From Bog-756 sp963828385 (GTDB taxonomy: Bacteria > Actinomycetota > Acidimicrobiia > Acidimicrobiales > RAAP-2), in contig CAWHEF010000002.1 of NCBI GenBank assembly GCA_963828385.1, positions 248,001 through 312,000 on the forward strand: 64,000 nt of DNA, written 5' to 3'. Below are positions 37,350-45,307 of the stretch, one piece after another (position 1 is the first letter of the stretch; every line of letters starts with the position of its first letter). The notes below the pieces were generated by a model. The model had not been told where the DNA came from. It searched no databases and worked only from the letters and a program-made list of their open reading frames with translations. A program made the position numbers and the translations under genes.

Positions 37350-37500
37350 ACCGAGACCTGGTGAACTGTCACCTGACCCAGTCGCCCTGGGGCGATGGGC
37401 CTTCTTGGATTCCCTCGGCGGTATCGGTCCCGGTCACCGTCCCAATGGCCAGCATGATTTCACATTGCGTCGGTGACCACCAGCAGGATCGGTCCCACTG

Positions 37501-37530
37501 GTGGCAGCAAGTGGCAGCAAGTGGCAGCAA
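37501..37530 (+). repeat. 10-bp tandem repeat, three units
   Basis: GTGGCAGCAA three times, 55 bases before the DUF1254 gene start, in the spacer that should contain its promoter. Confidence 0.9.
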
Positions 37531-37584
37531 GCAGTGCCGACAGCCGAGCAACGTACCTCAACGGCGGGCTCCTGAGAAAGGACA

Positions 37585-38994
37585 ATGATGATGACCGAAC
37601 CGCCGCTTCCGGGTCGCCTCGGGCAGGTCGCGATGGACGGCGAGCTGCCGCAACGGAACGACCTCGGGCTCATCTTCGACGAGCTCGACTACCAGCTGGC
37701 CGCGCAGGCCTACCTATGGGCGCTCCCTCTTGTCGCCTACGCCGAGTGGCACCGGATACATCGCGAAGTCTTCGAGGCCACCAACTTCGACCTCGTGCAG
37801 TACGTCACTTACCGGGACCGGCTCGGGCTCATCACCGCCAACGCCACCACGCCGTACGTGCTCAACTTCATCGACCTGGACGAGACGGGGCCACTAGTCA
37901 TCGAGCTGCCGGCCGGGCCGACGGCGGGCGGTGTCTCGGATTTTTGGCAGCGCGAGATCGGGGTGATGGGCGAGATGGGTCCCGACCAGGGCAGGGGCGG
38001 CCGCTACCTGATCGTGCCCCCGGGTCAGGACGCCCCGTCGCTGGCAGACAGCCGGCTGCTGCAGGCCAGCGGCACCCACGTGATGTTCGGGTTCCGCACC
38101 CTCGACCCCGACCCCGACCGAGCCCACCAGCTCGTCGAGCAGGTTCATATCTACCCCTTCGACCGGCGGGATGACCCGCCGCCGACCCACCTTGTTTCAC
38201 CGGACGGCCGACCATGGTCGGGCGACCAGCCCCGAGGCCTGGAGTACTGGGTCCGCCTCCACGACATCTACCAGTCCGAGATCGTCGACGAACGAGACCG
38301 CTTCTACCTGGCCATGCTCAGACAGCTTGGCATCGAGAGGGGCCAGCCCTTCGCGCCCGGTGAGCGGCTGACCAAGATCCTCCTCGAAGGGGCGGCTGCC
38401 GGTGAGCTGATGGCCAAGGCCAACACCTTCGCGAAGCGGTTCAGTGGCTCCCGGTACTGGCCCGATCGGCAGTGGGATCTCGTCATCCCACTCGACAACT
38501 CCTCCCAGCGCGGTCCGTACTACGACCAACTCCTAGAACGCGCTTCGTGGTTCTACGAGGCAGTGAGCTTTTCCGAAGCGATGAAGAGTCAGACGCCTGG
38601 TCTCGGCCAGGCCTACCTCGGGACTTACACAGATGCGGAGGGCAACTGGCTAGAGGGCGGAAAAGCATACACACTCCACGTCCCAGCGAACCCGCCGGCC
38701 AAGCTGTTCTGGTCGGCGACGGTCTACGACACCGACACCCGTTGTCTGGTCGACAACGCCCAAGGCCGGGGCGACCGGGGCTCTCGTGATCCCGAACTGG
38801 TGTACAACGACGACGGTTCGGTCGAGCTGTTCTTCGGACCTGATGAACCTGAGGGTCACGAGTCGAACTGGGTCCAGACCGTCCCTGGCCGGCACTGGTT
38901 CTCCTACTTCCGATTCTACGGCCCCCTAGAGCCGTACTTCGACCGTAGCTGGAAACTCGGCGACGTCATCCCTAGCGCACGATCCGATGCCTGA
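37585..38994 (+). CDS. DUF1254/DUF1214 protein
   Basis: A 469-residue protein with an N-terminal DUF1254 region (AAQAYLWALPLVAYAEWHRI ... TANATTPYVLNFIDLDETGPLVIELP) and a C-terminal DUF1214 region (AYLGTYTDAEGNWLEGGKAY, FWSATVYDTDTRCLVDN, FRFYGPLEPYFDRSWKLGD). These domains commonly occur together. The family's function is unknown. No signal peptide is visible, though relatives are often exported. ATG 37585, 37588 or 37591 (MMMTE) could start it, with GAAAGGA upstream. Confidence 0.85.
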   Translation: MMMTEPPLPGRLGQVAMDGELPQRNDLGLIFDELDYQLAAQAYLWALPLVAYAEWHRIHREVFEATNFDLVQYVTYRDRLGLITANATTPYVLNFIDLDETGPLVIELPAGPTAGGVSDFWQREIGVMGEMGPDQGRGGRYLIVPPGQDAPSLADSRLLQASGTHVMFGFRTLDPDPDRAHQLVEQVHIYPFDRRDDPPPTHLVSPDGRPWSGDQPRGLEYWVRLHDIYQSEIVDERDRFYLAMLRQLGIERGQPFAPGERLTKILLEGAAAGELMAKANTFAKRFSGSRYWPDRQWDLVIPLDNSSQRGPYYDQLLERASWFYEAVSFSEAMKSQTPGLGQAYLGTYTDAEGNWLEGGKAYTLHVPANPPAKLFWSATVYDTDTRCLVDNAQGRGDRGSRDPELVYNDDGSVELFFGPDEPEGHESNWVQTVPGRHWFSYFRFYGPLEPYFDRSWKLGDVIPSARSDA

Positions 38995-39013
38995 GAGCCG
39001 GTGGCAGGAGGGC

Positions 39014-40786
39014 TCAGGCGCTGGTCGTGACGTCGGGGGCGGCGACCGAAGCTGAGCCGGGTGGGTAGACCTGTTGCCAGGTGCCCTGGGACGGCCGGAT
39101 CAAGCCGGCCGGCCCGATCCCGATCACCGAGTAGACGTTCTCGGTCATCCGCTGCAAGGGGACGGTGGCCGACGGCGGCGTTTGGGGGAGCACGTTGCCC
39201 GGGATCGTCATCGAGCTGTCGGTGAGCATTCCGACCCATGAAGCATTGCCGGTGGCGAAGACGCCGCCTCCGCCGGGCACGGTGTACCACGTCACGTCCG
39301 AGTAGTTGCCACCCCGATTGGGCACGACCGAGTGGGCGATGACGTCGAGATCGGTGGGGACGCTGCTGCCGGGCACGTAGCGGTCGAACTCACCCCTCAC
39401 CACCCCGGCAACGCGCTGCCCCGGTGGCAGGTCCACCCCTTGGACCACCCATGACGACGGGGCGGTCACCACCATGTCTGCGTCGGCTTCGACGTCCTGG
39501 TACGCGATCCCGATCAACTCGGACTCGGGTCGGGACACCGGGGCATCGGGCCAGTTGACCGTCACCAGCGTGTCGTCGTGGCCGGTCATCGGGTCCTCCT
39601 CGGCGGACTTGTAGCAGACCTGGATGCGGTTGGGCCCGAGCGGAGAGGGCTCGAGGCGGATCTGGCGGTAGCAGGCATTGGCACCGAGGAAGGCGAAATT
39701 GATCCCGTTGGCCACACCGGCGTCGGCTGCGTCCCGCATCTCGGCCGACCAGTACTCGTCATGGCCCAGGCTCACCAATGCCTTGTGGTTCGCGAGCAGG
39801 TCCGGCTCGGCGTGGAAGTCGACATCGGTCCAGTACGTCACGTCCAGCCCCAGCTTCTCGGCGTGGAAGACGACGGGGAGCTCGTTGCCGACGAAGTCCG
39901 ACGCGCCCGATGCCCAGTCGAAGCAGTAGGGCCGATCGAACGAGACTGCCCTGGCCCGATTGTCATAGGTGCCACCTCCGGAAGCCTGGGTGTAGCTGAG
40001 GCGTCCCCCGTCGTTCCCGTAGTAGAGGCTGAACCCGCCCCACCGGTTGTAGGCCTGCCAGGTCGTTACGCTCTGCTGGACGACGAAAGCCGCCTGCGAG
40101 TCGTCGTCGCGCACGCAGAACGGCACGAATTGCTGCTCACCGGACGACCCGACCAGCTTGAGCAGGTAGGTCCCCGGCGGCCACCCCTTGTCGACGGTGA
40201 AGGTCAGAGACGGGCTCCACGAGCACTGGATGGTGTTCGTCGGGCCCACGAGGGCCGGTGGCGGCTGCCTGATCCCCGGGACCGGGTCCGACCGCCACAC
40301 CCGGCGGGCGCCCACGCCGCCGTAGTAGCCCATCCGATATGCCTCCACGATGAACTGCGGGGACGCTGAGTTGACGTGGAGCGTGACCGCCTGGCCGGCG
40401 ACGGCGCTCACCTGGCTGGCGTACCCCTCCAGGTTGCCCGGCTGTTGCTGGGTGGTGACCCACCACGCATTCCCCGGCTTGCGGTTCTCTTCCACGATGG
40501 CGGCCGAGACAGGCAGGGCCACCCCGTCGCGGGTGACGATCGAGACCTGGTCGGCCCCCGGTTTCCGGGAGCCGGTGCCGCGATCGGACCGATGCCCGGC
40601 GGTCGGGCGCGATGCGCCCCTGGTCGCCTCGTAGACACCGGCACCGGCTCCGAGCGCGATGGCTCCGCCGACCGTTCCGGCGAGGAAGCGACGGCGGGTG
40701 TAGGGGACGTCGGTCGAGCTGCGGCGCTGGCTGTGGGCGTGGCTCTGGCCGGTGGCCGGGCCCGGTTCCGAACCTCGCCTCGTCAT
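39014..40786 (-). CDS. Tat-exported protein related to the large subunit of N,N-dimethylformamidase
   Basis: 590 residues with a twin-arginine signal (TRRRFLAGTVGGAIALGAGAG) and, across most of its length, the DMF-amidase beta-subunit-like domain: YRMGYYGGVGAR, AYNRWGGFSLYYG, RPYCFDWASG, VTYWTDVDFH, LVSLGHDEYWS, and TWYTVPGGGGVFATGNASW near the end. The fold joins an Ig-like sandwich to a glutamine-amidotransferase-like domain. Export and the next genes (CHAP hydrolase, GT39) suggest envelope work rather than DMF breakdown. ATG 40786 gives a normal Tat n-region. Confidence 0.85.
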   Translation of the reverse strand: MTRRGSEPGPATGQSHAHSQRRSSTDVPYTRRRFLAGTVGGAIALGAGAGVYEATRGASRPTAGHRSDRGTGSRKPGADQVSIVTRDGVALPVSAAIVEENRKPGNAWWVTTQQQPGNLEGYASQVSAVAGQAVTLHVNSASPQFIVEAYRMGYYGGVGARRVWRSDPVPGIRQPPPALVGPTNTIQCSWSPSLTFTVDKGWPPGTYLLKLVGSSGEQQFVPFCVRDDDSQAAFVVQQSVTTWQAYNRWGGFSLYYGNDGGRLSYTQASGGGTYDNRARAVSFDRPYCFDWASGASDFVGNELPVVFHAEKLGLDVTYWTDVDFHAEPDLLANHKALVSLGHDEYWSAEMRDAADAGVANGINFAFLGANACYRQIRLEPSPLGPNRIQVCYKSAEEDPMTGHDDTLVTVNWPDAPVSRPESELIGIAYQDVEADADMVVTAPSSWVVQGVDLPPGQRVAGVVRGEFDRYVPGSSVPTDLDVIAHSVVPNRGGNYSDVTWYTVPGGGGVFATGNASWVGMLTDSSMTIPGNVLPQTPPSATVPLQRMTENVYSVIGIGPAGLIRPSQGTWQQVYPPGSASVAAPDVTTSA

Positions 40787-40932
40787 CGCTTCGAAATTTA
40801 GGACGCCGCTGATGGTGGCGCAGGACAGACCGTGACCCTCACCGTGGCGGGTGCGATGCGGAGGACCCGAGCCTGCCCTGGTACTCGGCTCACCGGTCAG
40901 ATGGACGACACGACGGGGACCGGTCGTCATCG

Positions 40933-41709
40933 CTAACCAGCAGCCGGCGCCGGGCTCGGAGAGACATAGCCCGATAGCTCCGCACGTCCAGCCTGGGTCG
41001 AGACCTGATCCTGGTCTGTGCCGGATTCGACGCCACTGAATGAGCTTTGGTCCCCGTCGCCGTTGACCACGTCGGGGCCCTTGGCGCCACTCGTAGATCC
41101 GGTCACCACGGCGACGTGCTCGGCGATGAGCGTGGCCGTGTCGAGGCCGTAGACAGCCACGTCTCCGGGTTGGGGCGAGTACGAGCTTCCGACGGGATGC
41201 CATGTCCCGTGGGCGACCCCCCATTCGTAGAAGCTGGCTGACGACGAGTTGATGTCGCCGTTGGTGTACTGGTAGGTGACTTGGGCACCGGCTCTCTGCC
41301 AGACCCAGGCGGCAAAGTCGGCACACCATTCCTCATCGAAGTTGCCGTTGCCGCAGTTGTCGGTCCCCGACTGCCAGTAGGCGCTGAACTTGTTGCAGTA
41401 GGTGTTGGAGGGATCGGTGCGATAACCGATCTGACTTGTGGCCAGTGCGACGATCCGGGCCTGCAACGGCGTCATCGGTGGCCCCCCAAGACCGACGGCT
41501 GACGGTCGGACGAACGCGAGACCGGCCAGCGCAGCGACCGCGATCAGGACCATAGCGATGGCGGAGCGCCGGCCACCTCGACGGTGCCTTCCACCTCTCC
41601 GTCGAGCCGGGTGGGCTGTTCGATCTTGGAAAGCCGATGGGTAGGCCTGCCGGGGTGCCGATCGCGTCGGTGCCGGGGGATATCGGCGAGCCTGGCCGCT
41701 CGTGGTCAT
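40933..41709 (-). CDS. Secreted CHAP-domain amidase/peptidoglycan hydrolase
   Basis: About 258 residues. A basic Arg-rich N-terminus and one TM segment (SAIAMVLIAVAALAGLAFV) precede a CHAP domain with catalytic Cys in EEWCADFAAWVWQRAG and His in IAEHVAVVTG, plus QPGDVAVYG. CHAP enzymes cut peptidoglycan peptides or amides. ATG 41709 is preferred, and an upstream ATG at 41778 would add 23 residues. Confidence 0.88.
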   Translation of the reverse strand: MTTSGQARRYPPAPTRSAPRQAYPSAFQDRTAHPARRRGGRHRRGGRRSAIAMVLIAVAALAGLAFVRPSAVGLGGPPMTPLQARIVALATSQIGYRTDPSNTYCNKFSAYWQSGTDNCGNGNFDEEWCADFAAWVWQRAGAQVTYQYTNGDINSSSASFYEWGVAHGTWHPVGSSYSPQPGDVAVYGLDTATLIAEHVAVVTGSTSGAKGPDVVNGDGDQSSFSGVESGTDQDQVSTQAGRAELSGYVSPSPAPAAG

Positions 41710-41803
41710 GGGAACCCTTAGGGTACAGACCTCCTCGGATCCATAGGTGGCGCCCAGAATCGATTTTGCCCCGGGCACCGCGATGTCGACGCAGTGTCGC
41801 CCG

Positions 41804-43498
41804 TCAGCCAGATGGCGACGCGCCGGCCGGGGTGAACTCGGTGAGGTTCATGGGCTCGTAGTACTGCTGCGTGGCGCTCGTGACCCACTGCTGGGAGCTC
41901 ATGTGGCTCTGCTGGACGGCATTGACGAGCTCCTCGCACTTGATGCCGAACGTCTGGTAGTTGGGTTCCCAGACCATCCAGATGGTGTGGTCCCCACCGG
42001 CTCGGGCCACGAGCTTGTCGGCGAACGCGGTCGGATCGGCAGCGCCGACGGTCTTCGCGTAGTCCACCCAGTCGACGATCTGGGGACCCGTCCCCCTCGG
42101 GAAGGTGACCATGTCGAACCGGTTCGGACGATCGGTCACGCGGTAGACGGAAGGACCCAGCTGGTCCGGGCACATGGCGACGAGGTCACCGGGCCGGGCT
42201 CGTGCGTTGAGCACGGCGGCCACCTGGGTCGCCTGGGTCCGTTGGGTGTTGATGTTCTGGAACGATCCGTAGAGCCCGGCGACGACGGTGATGGCCACGA
42301 CGACGAGGCGCGCCGTCGGGTTGAGGAGCCGGGTGGTGCCGATGGCCACCAGCACGAGGAACGGGAGGAAGACCACGGCGGCGTACCGGGACGAGAAGGC
42401 GCTCGAGGACAGCAGCCCGCCGGTGATGGCGAACACCAGGGTGAATGCGACGACGAACGTCGTCGCCCTGGCGCGGGGACGGGTTCGCCAGTCGAGCTCG
42501 ACCGTCCAACTGCTGCGGCCGATCCCGAACAGGGCCAGCCCGGCCAGCCCGAAGTAGGCGAGCACCAGCACCCGCCCCCACACGGTCGGGGTGCTGGCCG
42601 ACTTCCCCTGGTTGAACGTGAAGCCGGTGATCATGTTGAGGATGGCACCGAACCCGGTTGTGGTGGCCCAGGGCGTCCCGGTGTGCGCCGATTGGTAGAG
42701 GAAGGTCGGGACCCAGGGAACGAAGGCGAGGCACCCGACGGCGATGGCGACGAGCGCCGGGAGGAGGCCGCGCCACGACCCAGGGTCGGACGAGCGGTAT
42801 CGCCGGAACGCCATCTCGATGATCAGCCAGATCGCTGCCGCCGCCACCAGGTACATGGCCCAGTACTGCGAGTAGAGCAACGCCGCCGTGACGACGGCCA
42901 CGGCGGCGAGGTTGGCCGGGCCGGGTCTCCGCCCGGCTCGCAGCAGGGCCAGCATCCCGCAACCGGTGAGGAAGATGAGCAGTGAGTACATCCGCGCCTC
43001 GGTGGCGTAGTACACGGCGAAAGGCGCGCTGGCGACGAGGACGGTGGTGGTCCAGGCCACCGCCCTGCCTCCGAGCTCCCTCCCCACCATCCATGCCAAC
43101 GGAAGCGAGAGCACGGCGAAGAGGCCCGACAGCGACCGGGTCGCCTCATCGGACTGGCCGAACACGTCCATCCAGAAGTGGAGGAGGTAGTAGAAGAGCG
43201 GGGGAGCGCCGTCCTGCTTCAGAGCGGCGGGGATCTGGTGGAGGGGAAGGCGGGCGATGTCGACCGTCAGCGCCTCGTCGAGCCACAGGCCCGACTTGGT
43301 GGTGAACCGGAGGACCAGGGTGACGATCACCACCAGGCAGAACCCCACCGCCGCCGCTACGGCGAGGTTACCGCTCAGCGTGCGGGCGGCTTCCTCCTCG
43401 GCTGCGGGCTCGGCGAGGGGTGGTGCGAGAGGCGCAGGTGCTTCGGTGGTCGGCCGGTCGACGACGGCGTGGGCTCGCTCCCCGGGCATGGGCCGCAT
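41804..43498 (-). CDS. Membrane glycosyltransferase, GT39/ArnT-like
   Basis: About 564 residues with some 11-12 TM helices. The first extracellular loop has the GT-C signature LWLDEALTVDIARLPLHQI, followed by DGAPPLFYYLLHFW and EARMYSLLIFL. Such enzymes move a sugar from polyprenyl phosphate to protein or lipid outside the membrane. The C-terminal 150 residues are a soluble extracellular domain. Start is ATG 43498, 43489 or GTG 43531. Its 5' end abuts or overlaps the truncated LLM gene on the other strand. Confidence 0.85.
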   Translation of the reverse strand: MRPMPGERAHAVVDRPTTEAPAPLAPPLAEPAAEEEAARTLSGNLAVAAAVGFCLVVIVTLVLRFTTKSGLWLDEALTVDIARLPLHQIPAALKQDGAPPLFYYLLHFWMDVFGQSDEATRSLSGLFAVLSLPLAWMVGRELGGRAVAWTTTVLVASAPFAVYYATEARMYSLLIFLTGCGMLALLRAGRRPGPANLAAVAVVTAALLYSQYWAMYLVAAAAIWLIIEMAFRRYRSSDPGSWRGLLPALVAIAVGCLAFVPWVPTFLYQSAHTGTPWATTTGFGAILNMITGFTFNQGKSASTPTVWGRVLVLAYFGLAGLALFGIGRSSWTVELDWRTRPRARATTFVVAFTLVFAITGGLLSSSAFSSRYAAVVFLPFLVLVAIGTTRLLNPTARLVVVAITVVAGLYGSFQNINTQRTQATQVAAVLNARARPGDLVAMCPDQLGPSVYRVTDRPNRFDMVTFPRGTGPQIVDWVDYAKTVGAADPTAFADKLVARAGGDHTIWMVWEPNYQTFGIKCEELVNAVQQSHMSSQQWVTSATQQYYEPMNLTEFTPAGASPSG

Positions 43499-43515
43499 GG
43501 TAGAGCACGAAGGGA

Positions 43516-44169
43516 GTGCACCAGCTGACACGCGGGGGCCAGAGCGGTGTCGTCCCCAACCACCAGGCGGTCGTGCTGGCCAAGCGGGTGGCCACGGTCG
43601 ACGTACTGTCCGGTGGCCGGATGCGACTCGGTGTCGGCGTCGGGTGGATGGCCGAGGAGCTGGTTGCCACCGGGGCCGAACCGGCCACCCGAGGTCGCCG
43701 CACCGACGAGACGATCGCCGCCATGCGCACGCTGTGGGCAGGCTCGGGCACCGAGGGCGCAGACTTCGACGGGGAGTTCGTGGCCTTCCGCCGTGCCCAC
43801 TCCTACCCGAAGCCGGTGCGGCCCGGCGGCGTCCCCATCCACGTCGGAGGACACAGCGCGGCGGCGGCCCGGCGCGCCGGCCGGATCGGGGACGGGTTCC
43901 ATCCGCTCGGGCTTTCGCCCGAGGTGGTCGCCTGTCGCCAGGAGCAGGTGCGCTCTGCGGCGGAGGCTGCGGGGCGCGAACCGTCGGCCGTCGAGCTCAC
44001 CCTGTCGGGCCACCTACCGGCCACCACCGAGGACGTGGTTGAGCGGGCGGCGGCGGCCGGAGCCTGCCGGCTCGTGCTGTCGACCTCGCCCGACGACGAC
44101 CTGCCCCGGATCGAGGACGAGCTTTCCGCCTTCGCAGATCGCTTCGGTCTCGGGCGGGACCCGGTCTGA
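43516..44169 (+). CDS. LLM-class (F420-dependent type) oxidoreductase, N-terminally truncated
   Basis: The 217 residues match the luciferase-like TIM barrel from its fourth strand onward: VVPNHQAVVLAKRVATVDVLSGGR, LGVGVGWMAEEL, FDGEFVAF, PVRPGGVPIHVGGHS, AGRIGDGFHPL. The usual first 90-100 residues (strands 1-3) are absent, and upstream DNA codes for the opposite-strand glycosyltransferase. The protein is probably inactive unless it complements otherwise. Either a rearrangement or an assembly join lies near 43500-43540. Confidence 0.75.
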   Translation: MHQLTRGGQSGVVPNHQAVVLAKRVATVDVLSGGRMRLGVGVGWMAEELVATGAEPATRGRRTDETIAAMRTLWAGSGTEGADFDGEFVAFRRAHSYPKPVRPGGVPIHVGGHSAAAARRAGRIGDGFHPLGLSPEVVACRQEQVRSAAEAAGREPSAVELTLSGHLPATTEDVVERAAAAGACRLVLSTSPDDDLPRIEDELSAFADRFGLGRDPV

Positions 44170-44195
44170 AGGAGGCGGGCGGGGGCCGGAGACCC

Positions 44196-44201
44196 TACGC
44201 T
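44196..44201 (+). promoter_or_regulatory. Candidate -10 box of the SDR gene (leaderless)
   Basis: TACGCT, six bases, then ATG at 44208. No Shine-Dalgarno lies in between. Confidence 0.5.
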
Positions 44202-44207
44202 TCGCCA

Positions 44208-45023
44208 ATGGCCCTTCCTGCACCGAGTCCGGAGCGCACCTGCCTCGTGACCGGAGCATCGTCGGGCATCGGGGCCGAGATCGCCGAGCTGCTCGCCGCC
44301 CGCGGTCTCGGTGTCACCCTGGTCGCCAGGCGCGAGCCCCAACTCCGGATGGTGGCCGAGCGGATCGGCGACCGCCACGGCGTGAGAGCCGACGTGGTCG
44401 TGTGCGACCTCGCCGACGACGCGTCCCGGCGGGAGCTCGCCGACACCGTCGCCACCCGCGGGATCGGGGTGAACGTGCTCGTCAACAATGCCGGCTTCTC
44501 GACGATCGGTCCGGTCCACCGCTCGGACGTCGAGCGGGAGCTGGCCATGATCCGGACCGACGTCGAGGCGGTCGTGCATCTATGCGGGCTGTTCCTCCCC
44601 GACATGGTCGAGCGGCGCAGCGGCGTCGTGCTCAACGTGGCCTCGACCGGCGCCTTCCAGCCTCTCCCCGGCCAGGCCGGTTACGGGGCGAGCAAGGCCT
44701 TCGTCCTCTCCTACAGCGAGGCCATCAGGGCCGAGCTGCGGCCGCACGGGGTCTCGGTCTCGGTGCTGTGTCCGGGGCCGGTCGACACCGGGTTCAACGA
44801 GGCCGCGGGGATCGACGAAGACGATGCCGCCGCCGCCCTTCCGCGGCTCCTGTGGGTTCCGGCCAAGGAGGTGGCAAGAGCGGCGGTGGCCGGGATCGAC
44901 GCCAACCGGGCCGTCATCATCCCCGGATGGGCGAACCGGGCCTCGGCTGCGGCGGCGCGCCACGTCCCCCGGGAGGTCCTGGTCCCCATGATCGCCCGCC
45001 GTCACCCCGGCCTCCGACACTGA
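44208..45023 (+). CDS. Short-chain dehydrogenase/reductase
   Basis: Classical SDR of 271 residues: cofactor loop TGASSGIG, NADP-favouring VARRE after strand 2, NNAGF, catalytic Ser in NVASTGAF, and YxxxK as YGASK, then PGPVDTGF. The C-terminal helix is long and Ala-rich. It resembles the DltE/YqjQ-like reductases of unknown substrate. It is followed on the same strand by a 53-residue coiled-coil protein. Confidence 0.92.
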   Translation: MALPAPSPERTCLVTGASSGIGAEIAELLAARGLGVTLVARREPQLRMVAERIGDRHGVRADVVVCDLADDASRRELADTVATRGIGVNVLVNNAGFSTIGPVHRSDVERELAMIRTDVEAVVHLCGLFLPDMVERRSGVVLNVASTGAFQPLPGQAGYGASKAFVLSYSEAIRAELRPHGVSVSVLCPGPVDTGFNEAAGIDEDDAAAALPRLLWVPAKEVARAAVAGIDANRAVIIPGWANRASAAAARHVPREVLVPMIARRHPGLRH

Positions 45024-45070
45024 TCCGGGGGCCTGTTGCTTCGCCAGAATCGGATCTCCGAGGGGAGGTG

Positions 45071-45232
45071 ATGAGCATGGAAGACGATCGCCGCCACTTG
45101 GAGGACCGGGTGGCCGAGCTGGAGCGCCGGGTGGAGGTTCTCGAGCACGAAGTGGTGAGCAGGCAGGTGCTCGACGACGAGATTCGCAGCCTCGAGCACC
45201 GGCTCGGCGAACTGAGGGAGGCCGAGTCCTGA
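45071..45232 (+). CDS. 53-residue coiled-coil protein
   Basis: A very short, charged protein (MSMEDDRRHLEDRVAELERR onward) with an uninterrupted heptad pattern of Leu/Val at a/d positions, so an alpha-helical coiled coil reminiscent of SlyX-type proteins. The strong Shine-Dalgarno AGGGGAGGTG ends directly at the ATG, with the core GGAGG four to eight bases upstream, which supports translation. Function unknown. Confidence 0.7.
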   Translation: MSMEDDRRHLEDRVAELERRVEVLEHEVVSRQVLDDEIRSLEHRLGELREAES

Positions 45233-45307
45233 GGGCCGTGGCCTGATCTGACGAATTGAGAGGTCGGCGGTAGCGTCGAGCGTCGTGAAGGACCCGAGGG
45301 CCGCTCG

